Source of the DNA: Dactylosporangium sp. AC04546
GTDB taxonomy: Bacteria > Actinomycetota > Actinomycetes > Mycobacteriales > Micromonosporaceae
Assembly (NCBI RefSeq): GCF_022095675.1
Contig: NZ_JAHYSG010000004.1
Location: forward strand, 124,001-188,000
DNA: 64,000 nt
Direction of reading: 5' to 3'
Position 1 is the stretch's first letter. Each line of letters begins with the position of its first letter. Shown here piece after piece: positions 1 to 7,938 of this stretch. The position numbers and the translations under genes are program-made. Below the pieces are notes generated by a model that did no database searches, was not told the origin of the DNA, and saw nothing but the letters and a program-made list of their open reading frames with translations.

Positions 1-126
1 TCTGCGGCTCTCGCCGGTGAGCGTGATCTGATAACGGCCCTGCAACTCGGGATTGGAGATTTCCCGGGCCTCCGCCATCAACACGATAAGCAGCGCGCTT
101 TCCGAGGGAGTGAGATCGTCAGCCAC
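1..126 (-). CDS. N-terminus of an unrecognised protein (runs off the left edge)
   Basis: Forty-two codons are visible from a GTG at 126 down to the window edge. The start is supported by an AAAGGACAGCAGG stretch just upstream and by the overlap of its first codons with the stop (119-121) of the preceding DUF559 gene, which implies translational coupling in one operon. The visible peptide begins VADDLTPSESALLIVLMAEA and looks alpha-helical. There is too little sequence to name a family; an effector or regulatory partner of the upstream NTPase and nuclease genes is possible from context only. Confidence 0.5.
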   Translation of the reverse strand, partial: MADDLTPSESALLIVLMAEAREISNPELQGRYQITLTGESRR

Positions 127-1138
127 CCTGCTGTCCTTTCGTTAAGTCATGCCTTCGGGTCCGAATGAGGTGTTCTATCTGAGCTGCCACCGCCTGCGCG
201 TCGTACCGTACCCGCGCATTGGTGAACCTGAGCACGGCGTAGCCATCCAGCTGCAGCCGGACGTCGCGGTCCCGGTCGGCGTCGTACTGGGCGGCCCGGC
301 AGTGCTCCGGCCCGTCGAGTTCCACCGCCACTCGCTCGGCCGGCCACAGCAGGTCGGGGCGGATCGGGTTGCGCACCGCGGCCGGCTGATAGATCGCGTT
401 CCAAATCCGGCCGTACGCCCAATGCTCCTGCCGCCGCAGCACCGCCTCGAGCGTGGCCTCGACCGTGCTTCTCGGATGTGGTCGTCCGGCGGCCGCCGCG
501 GCCGGTAACGGCGGTGGCGTGAGGTGCACGGTGCTGAAGCGCTCCAGGCCAGGCGACCTGGCCCCGGTGAGCCAGATGCCCAGCCGCCCGCGATCGGCGA
601 GCCACTCCGCACCCGCAATTGCGACATTGCCGACCGGCATGGACAGCACCAGCCGATCGCGGCGGAAGCCCGATGCGATGACACGGGCCAGCCCCGCGAT
701 CCGCGCCTCGGGACGCAGTCGTGCCCGCGGTGCCGCCCGGCCGGTGAGCGCACGTTCCGCGAGATCGGCAAGGAAGACGCTTGCGTACCCCGCGGCGCGG
801 GCCCGCTCGATCGCCACGGCCCTGATCGCGGCCAACGCCGCCCCCTGGGTTCCGTCGAGCTCATCCGACTCGGGCAGCCACCCGTGGATCAACTGCCGGG
901 CTATCGCGTCGAGGACATCGACCACCTCGGCCACGAAGGCCGCCGCCGTACCGTCGCCCGCGGTCGCGGGCACCACCTCGACGGACGCCGGGAGATCGTC
1001 GTGGCGAGCCATCGCCGCGACGACGTCGGCCGCCGTTACTCCGCTGAGATGCACGACGCGGTCGACCGGGATCTCGGCCAGCCGCTCGTGCCAGGCCGCC
1101 TTCCCGTCGCCGGGTTTCGTGATCGTTTCCGCCATCAC
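119..1138 (-). CDS. DUF559-type endonuclease-domain protein
   Basis: The 339-residue protein ends in a DUF559/very-short-patch-repair-like nuclease domain. Around residues 272-279 the motif VELDGPEH is followed by a D..RD..L pattern and VLRF, the usual PD-(D/E)XK core of this family. The N-terminal 200 residues (helical, Ala/Arg-rich) are not recognised. The start (GTG 1138 or ATG 1135) overlaps the stop of the upstream HTH/NTPase gene, so the two are translationally coupled. DUF559 domains are often found in mobile or defence settings; the target here is unknown. A role as the effector nuclease of the NTPase sensor is inference from the operon. Confidence 0.7.
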   Translation of the reverse strand: MMAETITKPGDGKAAWHERLAEIPVDRVVHLSGVTAADVVAAMARHDDLPASVEVVPATAGDGTAAAFVAEVVDVLDAIARQLIHGWLPESDELDGTQGAALAAIRAVAIERARAAGYASVFLADLAERALTGRAAPRARLRPEARIAGLARVIASGFRRDRLVLSMPVGNVAIAGAEWLADRGRLGIWLTGARSPGLERFSTVHLTPPPLPAAAAAGRPHPRSTVEATLEAVLRRQEHWAYGRIWNAIYQPAAVRNPIRPDLLWPAERVAVELDGPEHCRAAQYDADRDRDVRLQLDGYAVLRFTNARVRYDAQAVAAQIEHLIRTRRHDLTKGQQGG

Positions 1139-3498
1139 GGCTCCCGCGGCACGTAGGGCGCGCCGTCCGCGTCGAGGCCATGGGTGCGCAGCCGGTCGAC
1201 GAGCGCACGGTCGACGGTCTCGTCGGCGTTGAGCAGGGCGACGAGCCGCTCGGCGGCCAGGAATGTGCCGGCGTCGACCTCGCGCCGCAGCTCGACCTCG
1301 TTGCGGAGGTCGAACAGCAACGTGGTCAGCTGGCGGGCGGCCGTCACGTCGCCTCCCGCGATCCCGCGCCGCAGGTGGGCCAGCTGAGCCCGGACCGCGG
1401 CGCCGTCAGCCGCCGTGTTGGAGTCGTGGAGCTTTTTCAGCTGCCGGGCGGCCGCCTGGTCGCCCGCTTCGGCCCGCCGTTGCAGCAGGTCCATCCGGCC
1501 GTGCGAGGCCAGCAGTTCGGCCAGGGCATCGGCGGCCGGCTGCTTGCCCGCGTCGGCCCGCGCCTGCAGCTCGTCGATAGCACCGCGATCGGCCAGGAGC
1601 GTTGCGAGGTCCTCCTCGGCCAGTTGGCTTCCGGCGTCGGCCCTGGCTCGCAGTGCGTCGGCCTCGCCATCGTCGACGAGCAGCTCGGCGAGGCGCCGGC
1701 CGGCTTCGGCATCGCCGGCGGCCGCGGCGGTGCGCAGTTCGTCGACCCGCTCGGCCAGCGCCACGATCTGGTCGTGGCGAGCCGTCGTGACGTGATCGTC
1801 CGGCGTCGTCTCCAGCTGCCGGCACAGCACGTCGAGCGCCTCCTGTACGCGTCCACCGCGGAACAGCGCGCTCGCGAGCTCGACCGCCCCCTCACCGTGG
1901 AGGTCGAGGAGCCGCCGCAACGCCTGCTCCTCGTGGCAATAGCGCATCCGGATGGCCGCCGCGAGGGCAAGGCGGCGCAGGTCCTCCGCGTCCTCGACAG
2001 TGTTGACCAGCGCCTCCCAGGCGCTCGTCGGCGGGCAGTCGGTGCGTCGGATGTGCTGGGCCACGTAGTCAGCCACGACGTAGCCGGTCAGCTGCCCAGT
2101 CCGGCCATCGTCTCTCGTTGTCAGGGCGGCCACGGCACCGTGGACTTCCTGCTGGCTGGACGCCAGTGCCTCGGCGAGCCACTGCGGCGGGCGGTTGACC
2201 CGCTGCGGAGCCGTCAGGTAACCGCCGACCGCCGACTCGAATGCGGGCCCGGGGATCGGCGACAACACGCCCAGCCGCCGCGCGTCGGCGGCAAAGCTGA
2301 TGACGGCCTTGGCGTACGGATCCGGCGCGTGTTCCCATCGGTGCAGCAGGTCGGGTCCGGCCGCCAGCACCTGCGTGAGCCCGGCATCCTGTACTCCGAG
2401 CGCCAACCGGATTCGCGCGTCGGTTACGGCCGCTTGATCGGCTTTGGCCCTTTCCTCGTTGGAGAATTCCGCCGGAACGCTCACGACCTCGGCGGACTCG
2501 AGGAGCCGGCGGTCGTGCTCGAGGCCAGCCGGAGCGCCAAAGGCGCTCGGCGTTTTCCGCCGCAGGTAGTCATCGGACCACAACGTTGCGACCACCAGTG
2601 CGGGAAATTGCTGCAGCCGTATCAGGTGCTCCTTGGTGAGCTGCGGGTCGGCGCCGAGGAAGCGCTGCATCTCGTCGAGCCAGACAATGATCCTTTGCCG
2701 TGCGCCGTCGAGTAGGTCGATGATCTCGACTGTGTTGGCCGGCTGGACAATCGGCCAATTCGGCGCGACCTCGCGAACAGCCTCGCAAAGCGATCTTGTC
2801 TTGCCCGACGATGATCGGCCGACCAAGATGACAAAGCAGCCCTGATCAACCCGACTGGAAAGGTAACTCCGCAGGTAGTCGTCGAAGTCGCGGCTCACAT
2901 ATTGCGGCATTTCTTCGACGCTGTTATTGGCCGGGATTGCCGCGTGAACCCCGAGTTGCCGTTGCGAGACCTCGTCGAAGCGTGGCATCGGGCTGGCCGG
3001 CGGCGTTTCGGCGAGCCGCTGCCAGGCCTTCGCCCAGTCAGCTCGTTCCTCCGGTGGCACGGCAAGCACGTCGAGCAGCGACAGCAGGACGTCCCTTGCC
3101 GGGGGCCGCCCGTTTATGATCGGACTCACCGTGGATCGCGGAAGGTCCCGCCGGGTCTTTCGAGACCTGGCCCGCTGCTGAATCTGGGCTAGAGACAACC
3201 CCTGGACGGTCTTCAGTCGACTGAGAAGCTGTCCGAACTCCGCCCAGTCCTTGGCGGCTGCAAGATCGGCAGCACTGACGATTGTCAGGTCGCTCAACCC
3301 CCTTGCGAACCCCTTGACGCCGTTCGACTCGCGGTGTCGAACATTCCGGAACAGCCTACGAATCGCCGATCCGGAATGCCATAGCCACTGTTGGCGCCAT
3401 GATCGCCCGAATGGCTCGTTCGGGGTTGATCGGGCTCGTTCCAAATCCTGGACTGATTGACGTTTGCCCTGGTCAATTGACCTAACCGCGAACAACAA
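1135..3498 (-). CDS. HTH / P-loop NTPase / helical-repeat protein
   Basis: The open frame is 787 codons. Residues about 95-150 look like an XRE-type helix-turn-helix. A P-loop follows: Walker A GRSSSGKT at about 227-234 and Walker B IVWLDEM at about 271-277. Residues about 570-720 contain degenerate repeats of about 24 residues of the form RADAG..xA...LA.LLA..G, resembling Sel1/TPR-like helical repeats. This is the layout of STAND-like signalling NTPases of actinobacteria, in which an N-terminal DNA-binding or adaptor domain is tied to an NTPase switch and sensor repeats. The first 60 codons are probably not translated, because they are compositionally unlike the rest; a start near 3300 is more likely. 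It is the first gene of an operon with a DUF559 nuclease. Confidence 0.65.
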   Translation of the reverse strand: MLFAVRSIDQGKRQSVQDLERARSTPNEPFGRSWRQQWLWHSGSAIRRLFRNVRHRESNGVKGFARGLSDLTIVSAADLAAAKDWAEFGQLLSRLKTVQGLSLAQIQQRARSRKTRRDLPRSTVSPIINGRPPARDVLLSLLDVLAVPPEERADWAKAWQRLAETPPASPMPRFDEVSQRQLGVHAAIPANNSVEEMPQYVSRDFDDYLRSYLSSRVDQGCFVILVGRSSSGKTRSLCEAVREVAPNWPIVQPANTVEIIDLLDGARQRIIVWLDEMQRFLGADPQLTKEHLIRLQQFPALVVATLWSDDYLRRKTPSAFGAPAGLEHDRRLLESAEVVSVPAEFSNEERAKADQAAVTDARIRLALGVQDAGLTQVLAAGPDLLHRWEHAPDPYAKAVISFAADARRLGVLSPIPGPAFESAVGGYLTAPQRVNRPPQWLAEALASSQQEVHGAVAALTTRDDGRTGQLTGYVVADYVAQHIRRTDCPPTSAWEALVNTVEDAEDLRRLALAAAIRMRYCHEEQALRRLLDLHGEGAVELASALFRGGRVQEALDVLCRQLETTPDDHVTTARHDQIVALAERVDELRTAAAAGDAEAGRRLAELLVDDGEADALRARADAGSQLAEEDLATLLADRGAIDELQARADAGKQPAADALAELLASHGRMDLLQRRAEAGDQAAARQLKKLHDSNTAADGAAVRAQLAHLRRGIAGGDVTAARQLTTLLFDLRNEVELRREVDAGTFLAAERLVALLNADETVDRALVDRLRTHGLDADGAPYVPREP

Positions 3499-3524
3499 AG
3501 ATCCGTGATCATGAGGGGGTCCAC

Positions 3525-4064
3525 ATGAACAACCGGCATGCGGCCATCGCGTCGCGCGTCGTGTTCCACGTGAGGAGCCGACCGGCGTCCCACCGAACGG
3601 CGCGCCCGGGCGTCGCGATCGTCACCGGCGTCTTGCGTCGCTTCCCCGCGATCATCCGCGAGCTCGACAGGCGTCACAACCGGCGGACGTCGCTGGCGGT
3701 CATCAACGACGAGTACGACGTGCAGGACCTCCTGCGCGGAGTCCTGCGCGGTCTCTTCGACGACGTGCGCGACGAGGAGAACGCCCCCAGCCACGGCGCC
3801 GTGCGCAGCCGCATGGACATGCTGCTCAAGCGCGAGGGCATCGTGATCGAGACCAAGATGACTCGGGCCAATCTCGACCAGCGCGCGGTCGTCCACGAGC
3901 TCGCGATCGACAAGGAGCTCTACCGCTCCCACCCCGATTGCCGCACCCTCGTCTGCTTCGTATACGACCCGATGCACCACCTCACCAACCCGACGGCGCT
4001 GGAGTCCGACCTGTCCGAGGACGACGGCCGAATGTCCACGGTCGTCGTGGTGGCCCCGCACTAG
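3525..4064 (+). CDS. Orphan DpnII/MboI-like PD-(D/E)XK nuclease domain
   Basis: The 179-residue product carries INDEYDVQDLL followed by RMDMLL (D98) and VIETK (E109, K111), then SHPDCRTLVCFVYDP. This matches the REase_DpnII-MboI domain normally found at the C-terminus of larger proteins. Here the N-terminal partner is absent, and residues 1-30 look like non-homologous sequence, so the gene may be a truncated remnant. The catalytic D-ExK set is intact. An AGGGGG ribosome-binding site precedes the ATG at 3525. It lies immediately left of the interrupted radical SAM gene, divergent from the NTPase operon. Activity is uncertain. Confidence 0.6.
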   Translation: MNNRHAAIASRVVFHVRSRPASHRTARPGVAIVTGVLRRFPAIIRELDRRHNRRTSLAVINDEYDVQDLLRGVLRGLFDDVRDEENAPSHGAVRSRMDMLLKREGIVIETKMTRANLDQRAVVHELAIDKELYRSHPDCRTLVCFVYDPMHHLTNPTALESDLSEDDGRMSTVVVVAPH

Positions 4065-4172
4065 GCGATGACCGCATCGCGGGGGTCGGCGAGACAGAGG
4101 ATCGCCGACCCTCGCGACGCCCGGCGCGGGGCCAATTCCTGGTCGACGGGCGAACACTGGCAGGATGGCGGG

Positions 4173-4727
4173 GTGAGCGGCTGCGACCTGACGTTGATCC
4201 TGCGTTACCGCAAGGCGGTGACCTACGGCCATCACGTCCTGCTCGCCGCCCTTGAGGAACACGAGGCCACCATCCGCTACGAGGTCGTCTTCGCCGAGTC
4301 CGCGGCCGCTACCGTCGAGGCGATCCGGGAGGCCGACGCCGAGCGGGTCCTGGTCCTGTGGTCGTTCTACTCGCCTGATGCGGCCGCGCTGGCCGAGGAA
4401 CTGGCCAGTATCAAGGAGCAGGCGCCGAGGGCGGTACACGTGGCCGGCGGGGTGCACGCCACGGCGGAGCCGGTGCAGACGCTCGACCAGGGCTGGGACA
4501 TCGCCGCGGTCGGCGAGGGGGAGAGCACGCTGCTCGCGCTCATCGACAGCGCTGGCGACCCCGAGGGCATCCAGGGCCTGGTGTACCGCGACGAGCACGG
4601 CGTCCTGCACCGGACTGGCAAGGCACACCGCGAACCGCTGGGGCGCTACCGCGCGTTTCCCCTGACGTACAAGCGCATGAACCCCATTGAGATCACTCGG
4701 GGATGTGTCTACGCGTGCGCGTACTAG
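4173..4727 (+). pseudogene. 5' half of an interrupted B12-binding/radical SAM gene
   Basis: From GTG 4173 the product contains the N-terminal cobalamin-binding-like domain and the start of the radical SAM domain (EITRGCVYAC). It departs from the family right after the second cysteine of the CxxxCxxC cluster motif and stops at 4725. Its continuation, RFCQTPFMFSAKF, is found at 18411, 13.7 kb away. Joining 4718 to 18411 restores the motif exactly as in the intact copy at 13042-14355. The family resembles MJ_1487-type B12-binding/radical SAM proteins (TIGR04013-like), whose substrate is unknown. The upstream TGGCAGGATGG, also seen before the other copies, is probably a promoter box for a near-leaderless transcript. 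Confidence 0.9.
4715..4718 (+). other. Left attachment junction (attL) of the serine-integrase element
   Basis: GTGC at 4715-4718 is the core shared with the right junction at 18407-18410. Sequence to the left is radical SAM coding sequence; sequence to the right is element DNA. ACTACT at 4733-4738 lies 14 nt from the core and mirrors AGTAGT, 14 nt from the core, at the right end. These would form the arms of an imperfectly palindromic attP, as usual for large serine integrases. Confidence 0.85.
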
Positions 4728-4834
4728 CCCCAACTACTCCCTGACGGCGGCGCACGCAACGGGCGTATGTCTGAGCCCGAATCGCCTCGCTTTCGTCGGC
4801 GCCGACGCGCCCACGTTTGCGCTAGCTGCAAGAT

Positions 4835-5437
4835 ATGATGCAGGCTGTGCAAGTAAGGTCTCGGCTGCTACCCCTGCTGCGCTCGCCCTTGATCGGCGAG
4901 CTGCTGGCCTGGCTGTTCCTGCACCCGGAGACGAGCAGTTCAGTGGTCGAATTGGCCCGCCGGTTCAAGGTTTCCCAGTCGACCATCAGCCGGGAGGTCA
5001 GCCACCTTGCGGCAGCCGGCCTCGTGCGCGAGGAGCGGCGGGGGCGGTTGCGCCTGGTCGGGGCGGATCTCAACAATCCGCTCGCCCGTCCGCTCACCGA
5101 ACTGCTGGCGCTGACCTATGGCCCAGCGGCCGTCCTGGCCGATCTGCTGTCGGGGATCGGTGGTGTCGACGAGGCGTACATCTACGGCTCGTGGGCGGCC
5201 CGCTACACCGGCACCGCCGGACCTGCGCCCCGCGACGTCGATGTGCTGGTGGTAGGCGACGCCGACGACGACGACCTGGCGGACGCGGCCCGGTCCGCCG
5301 AGCGGCGACTCGGCCGAGAGGTCAACGTGCATCGTGTTTCCGCTGCTGCGTGGCGGTCGGCGGACGACGATCCCTTCCTCGCGTCGGTGCGTTCCCGCCC
5401 GTCGTACCCGATCCTGGAGCCTGGAGACCGATCATGA
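4835..5437 (+). CDS. wHTH-nucleotidyltransferase (MNT antitoxin-like)
   Basis: The 200-residue protein has an N-terminal winged HTH (about residues 20-75, KVSQSTISREVSHLAAAGLV) and a C-terminal DNA polymerase beta-like nucleotidyltransferase with GSWAARY followed by RDVDVLVVG, the GS...DxD signature, near residues 118-140. In the MNT/HEPN toxin-antitoxin family the nucleotidyltransferase modifies and neutralises its HEPN partner; the fused HTH probably autoregulates. It overlaps the following HEPN gene by ATGA at 5434-5437. The pair sits at the left end of the integrative element between two radical SAM fragments. Confidence 0.8.
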   Translation: MMQAVQVRSRLLPLLRSPLIGELLAWLFLHPETSSSVVELARRFKVSQSTISREVSHLAAAGLVREERRGRLRLVGADLNNPLARPLTELLALTYGPAAVLADLLSGIGGVDEAYIYGSWAARYTGTAGPAPRDVDVLVVGDADDDDLADAARSAERRLGREVNVHRVSAAAWRSADDDPFLASVRSRPSYPILEPGDRS

Positions 5438-5898
5438 GATGGCAACAGGGTCGAGAGGCCCTGGACGGCATGATTGCTCGGGGTGAGCTGGAGCGCGTGC
5501 CGGCCAGCCGCGATCACGCCGACGTTCTGTTGGCCCAAGCCCGCCGGCATCTCGTGTCCGCGGACTCCATCGCGGACTCCGACCCGGCCGGCGCATATCA
5601 GTTGCTCTACGACGCTGCGCGCAAGTCGTTGGCTGCCGTGCTGGAGAACCAGGGCCTGCGGGCGACGAGCCGAGGCGGCCACATCGCGGTCCGCGAGGCG
5701 GTCACGGCGCAACTCGATCCGCCGCTCGGCGGGGTGTTGCGCCCGTTCGACCGCCTCCGCCGTCGCCGCAACCAGGTCGAGTACCCGTCAGCCTCGGCGC
5801 CGAGCATCAGCGCGGATGAAGTGGAGCGCGACGTTCCCAAGGTCGAACAGATCCTCGACCTGGCGGCCCGGGTCCTGGATCAGATGAGCCCGTTCTAA
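5434..5898 (+). CDS. HEPN-domain protein (toxin-like partner)
   Basis: The 154-residue all-helical protein has the HEPN layout: a long N-terminal helix with QLLYDAARKSLAAVLE, then a C-terminal RRRRNQVEYP. In HEPN ribonucleases this position usually carries RX4-6H; here the histidine is replaced (RNQVEY), so catalytic competence is doubtful or uses the Tyr variant. Translation is coupled to the upstream nucleotidyltransferase by ATGA overlap. Together they look like a MNT/HEPN toxin-antitoxin or abortive-infection module. A non-toxic regulatory HEPN is the alternative. Confidence 0.75.
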   Translation: MRWQQGREALDGMIARGELERVPASRDHADVLLAQARRHLVSADSIADSDPAGAYQLLYDAARKSLAAVLENQGLRATSRGGHIAVREAVTAQLDPPLGGVLRPFDRLRRRRNQVEYPSASAPSISADEVERDVPKVEQILDLAARVLDQMSPF

Positions 5899-5975
5899 AC
5901 GCCGCACAAGCAGTCACCGTAACGTCAGGCGTGCCAGTCTCCGGCGTGGGCCGAGAGTTCTGGCAGGATGGCGCC

Positions 5976-6509
5976 GTGGGCGGCCGCGACCTGACGTTGA
6001 TCCTGCGATACCGCAAGGCGGTGACCTACGGCCACCATGTGCTGCTGGCCGCGCTCGAGGAGCACGAGACCACGACCACCTACGAGGTGGTCTTCGCCGA
6101 GTCGGCCGCGGCCACCGTCGAGGCCATCAAGGCGGCGAAGGCGGCCAAGGTGCTCGTGCTGTGGTCGTTCTACTCGCCTGACGCGGCCGCCCTCGCGGAG
6201 GAGCTGGCGGGCATCAGGGCGGCGGCCCCGGGCGCGGTGCAGGTGGCCGGGGGCGTGCACGCCACCGCGGAGCCGGTGCAGACGCTCGACCAGGGCTGGG
6301 ACATTGCCGCGGTCGGCGAGGGCGAGAGCACGCTGCTCGCGCTCGTGGACAGCGCCGGCGACCCGGCCGGCATCCAGGGCCTCCTATCAGCCCGCCCGCG
6401 CGCAGTGGATTGCGTGGTGGTTGACCAGCAGAAGCGCTCGACTCAACGGGGTCTCGGTTCGGTGGGCGTCGCTACGTTGGTCGTGCCAGCGTGGGTCGGC
6501 CGCGGCTAA
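5976..6509 (+). pseudogene. Second, 5'-truncated radical SAM copy (fragment B)
   Basis: From GTG 5976 the product is homologous to the B12-binding N-terminal domain of the two neighbouring copies (LILRYRKAVTYGHHVL, WSFYSPDAAALAEELAG, AGGVHATAEPVQTLDQGWD). Homology ends at about 6384, after GIQGL, and unrelated codons follow to a stop at 6507. The break is not at the integrase core, so this copy was lost by a separate deletion or rearrangement. Its promoter-proximal CTGGCAGGATGG matches that of fragment A. It is probably non-functional. Confidence 0.85.
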
Positions 6510-6510
6510 T

Positions 6511-7089
6511 CTAGCCATGCCTCTTGCGGAGCGCGTATTCCGCCCTCTTGCGAGCGCCGGTGCAGTTGAGTCGCCACCGCGCGAGTTCGACGCTTACGTC
6601 GTACTGTTCGGCGACCTGCTCGTCGGTCTTCCCGGCGCGCGCGGCACGGAGGGCAGCGGCGGACGTTAGCAGTAGCTCGGCTCCGAGTTCCGCGGCGTCG
6701 GTCTCCATCTGCTGTGTCGTCGGGTTGAGGCAACCTCGTTGGCCGCCGGAGAAGAGGACGCCGTCTACCTCGTGTTCTAGTAGCAGGTGCGCCATCTCGT
6801 GCGACACGTTGGACCGTCGGCGCTGCGGGTTGTGGGTGGCGTTCTCCACGATGAACCGGCCCGTACCAACAGGCACGAGGGCGGCGGACCAAACATCAGG
6901 CCGGATGGATGTGAAGTGATCAACGGCTTGTTGGGAACACCCCGACTCGGGTAGCTCGTCCAGCGCATAGACGTCGACCCCGTGCTCTTCGGCAAGGCGG
7001 TACGGGCAAAACGGCTCGTATTCGTCGAGTCCCAGGTCAGCACGGCGGATCTCGACGGCGAAGCGGCGCAGCTGCGTGAGGGTTGGCAT
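6511..7089 (-). CDS. ImmA/IrrE-family metallopeptidase
   Basis: The 192-residue protein carries the zinc-protease motif HEMAH at residues 97-101 followed by LLLEHE, typical of ImmA/IrrE (COG2856). In ICEBs1-like and phage systems such proteases cleave a cognate XRE repressor to derepress an element. The gene starts 12 nt downstream of an XRE regulator gene on the same strand, so the pair forms a classical ImmA/ImmR-type switch. Here the regulators are divergent from the ubiquitin-like cassette. A C-terminal HTH-like segment (DEQVAEQYDVSVELARWRL, about 155-175) is visible. Confidence 0.85.
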   Translation of the reverse strand: MPTLTQLRRFAVEIRRADLGLDEYEPFCPYRLAEEHGVDVYALDELPESGCSQQAVDHFTSIRPDVWSAALVPVGTGRFIVENATHNPQRRRSNVSHEMAHLLLEHEVDGVLFSGGQRGCLNPTTQQMETDAAELGAELLLTSAAALRAARAGKTDEQVAEQYDVSVELARWRLNCTGARKRAEYALRKRHG

Positions 7090-7101
7090 CTGGGCTACCG
7101 G

Positions 7102-7488
7102 TCACCGATTCCGCGCCGCGCGTTCGTTGGAGAACCTGCGCATAGCCACCTCGATGACCTCCTGAAGATGTTGCACGTCCTGTGGTTGCAGGTCGCGGCG
7201 GGCGCGCAGCAGGGCACCCACCTGGGCAAGGAGTTCGGGTTCCTCCTTATTCCCGCTCGTGTCGTCATCCTGGTCGCTGACGGTGAAGGTCTCGGCGGGC
7301 ATGTTTAGCCACGTCACCAGGGCCATGAACGCTTCTACGTCCGGCCGATGTCCGTTTGCCAGCCTGGTCATCGTTGATGGGCTGCATCCGACCTCTGCCG
7401 CCAGTTGGCGCCAGGACAGGTTCTTGCTTCGCCTTGCACCGTCCAGGGCGGCATACAACGCGGGTATGTCGATGCGGGTTCGGCTCAT
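7102..7488 (-). CDS. XRE-family repressor (ImmR-like)
   Basis: The 128-residue protein has an N-terminal helix-turn-helix (LSWRQLAAEVGCSPSTMTRL, about residues 24-43) followed by a linker and a C-terminal helix that could be the ImmA cleavage or dimer region. ATG 7488 faces the ubiquitin-like gene across a 168-bp intergenic region holding two near-identical 18-bp sites. It probably represses itself and the divergent operon, with ImmA at 6511 as the anti-repressor. Confidence 0.85.
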   Translation of the reverse strand: MSRTRIDIPALYAALDGARRSKNLSWRQLAAEVGCSPSTMTRLANGHRPDVEAFMALVTWLNMPAETFTVSDQDDDTSGNKEEPELLAQVGALLRARRDLQPQDVQHLQEVIEVAMRRFSNERAARNR

Positions 7489-7533
7489 GGGCAGGGTCTC
7501 TCCTCCGGCGCGGTGATCACCTTTCTACCAGCA

Positions 7534-7590
7534 TTCGACATCTCGAACAGTCAGGTGGTAGCGTTGACCTTGTTCGACGAGTCAAACAGT
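7534..7590. promoter_or_regulatory. Duplicated 18-bp operator between XRE and Ubl genes
   Basis: Two sites fit TTCGAC-N3-TCRAACAGT: 7534-7551 and 7573-7590, 39 bp apart. The first contains a TTCGA/TCGAA dyad. They lie between the divergent XRE gene (start 7488) and the Ubl gene (start 7657); the second follows a TTGACC -35-like hexamer at 7564-7569. This is the expected placement for repressor sites controlling both directions. A further AACAGT with an ACAGT/ACTGT dyad lies at about 9838-9852, before the nuclease gene. Confidence 0.6.
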
Positions 7591-7610
7591 GTCGCGATAC
7601 TGCGACACTG
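7587..7610. promoter_or_regulatory. 9-bp inverted repeat upstream of the Ubl gene
   Basis: CAGTGTCGC (7587-7595) and GCGACACTG (7602-7610) form a perfect inverted repeat with a 6-nt spacer, overlapping the end of the second XRE site. It could be a second regulator's operator or an RNA hairpin in the 5' leader. There is no U-tract, so a terminator is less likely. Confidence 0.45.
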
Positions 7611-7656
7611 ACGTTACCCGCCGCGAGCGAACGTGGCCATATCCGAGGGGGTCTAT

Positions 7657-7938
7657 ATGACTACCAGTGCCGCTGAAGACACTCACCAGACCGACGGCGA
7701 CCGACGGCCCCACACCGTCCAGGTCACCGTCAACAATCAGCCGGTCGGCCTTCCCGACCGGGAACTCACCGGGCTGAAGATCAAGCAGATCGCGATCGAG
7801 CAGGGCGTCGCGATCCAGCCCAACTTCCAACTCTCGGTCAAGCACGGCAACCGCTATGAGGTCGTCGGCGACACCGACACCCTCAAGGTCCATCGGAACC
7901 AGGAGTTCCTCGCCGTCGCGCCGGACGACAACTCGTGA
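7657..7938 (+). CDS. Ubiquitin-like protein (Multiubiquitin family, single domain)
   Basis: The 93-residue protein from ATG 7657 (GAGGGGG ribosome-binding site) has a short charged N-terminus, then a beta-grasp domain. It starts VQVTVNNQPVGLPD, with LTGLKIKQIA in the helix and a C-terminal DTLKVHRNQEFLAV, which matches the Multi_ubiq/DUF2604-type domain. One domain is present rather than the usual tandem copies. The C-terminus is APDDNS with no Gly-Gly, so conjugation, if it occurs, must use a different terminus or follow trimming. It is the first gene of a tightly overlapping operon with an E2-like protein and a JAB-E1 fusion, a bacterial ubiquitin-like pathway arrangement described by comparative genomics. 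Confidence 0.8.
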   Translation: MTTSAAEDTHQTDGDRRPHTVQVTVNNQPVGLPDRELTGLKIKQIAIEQGVAIQPNFQLSVKHGNRYEVVGDTDTLKVHRNQEFLAVAPDDNS

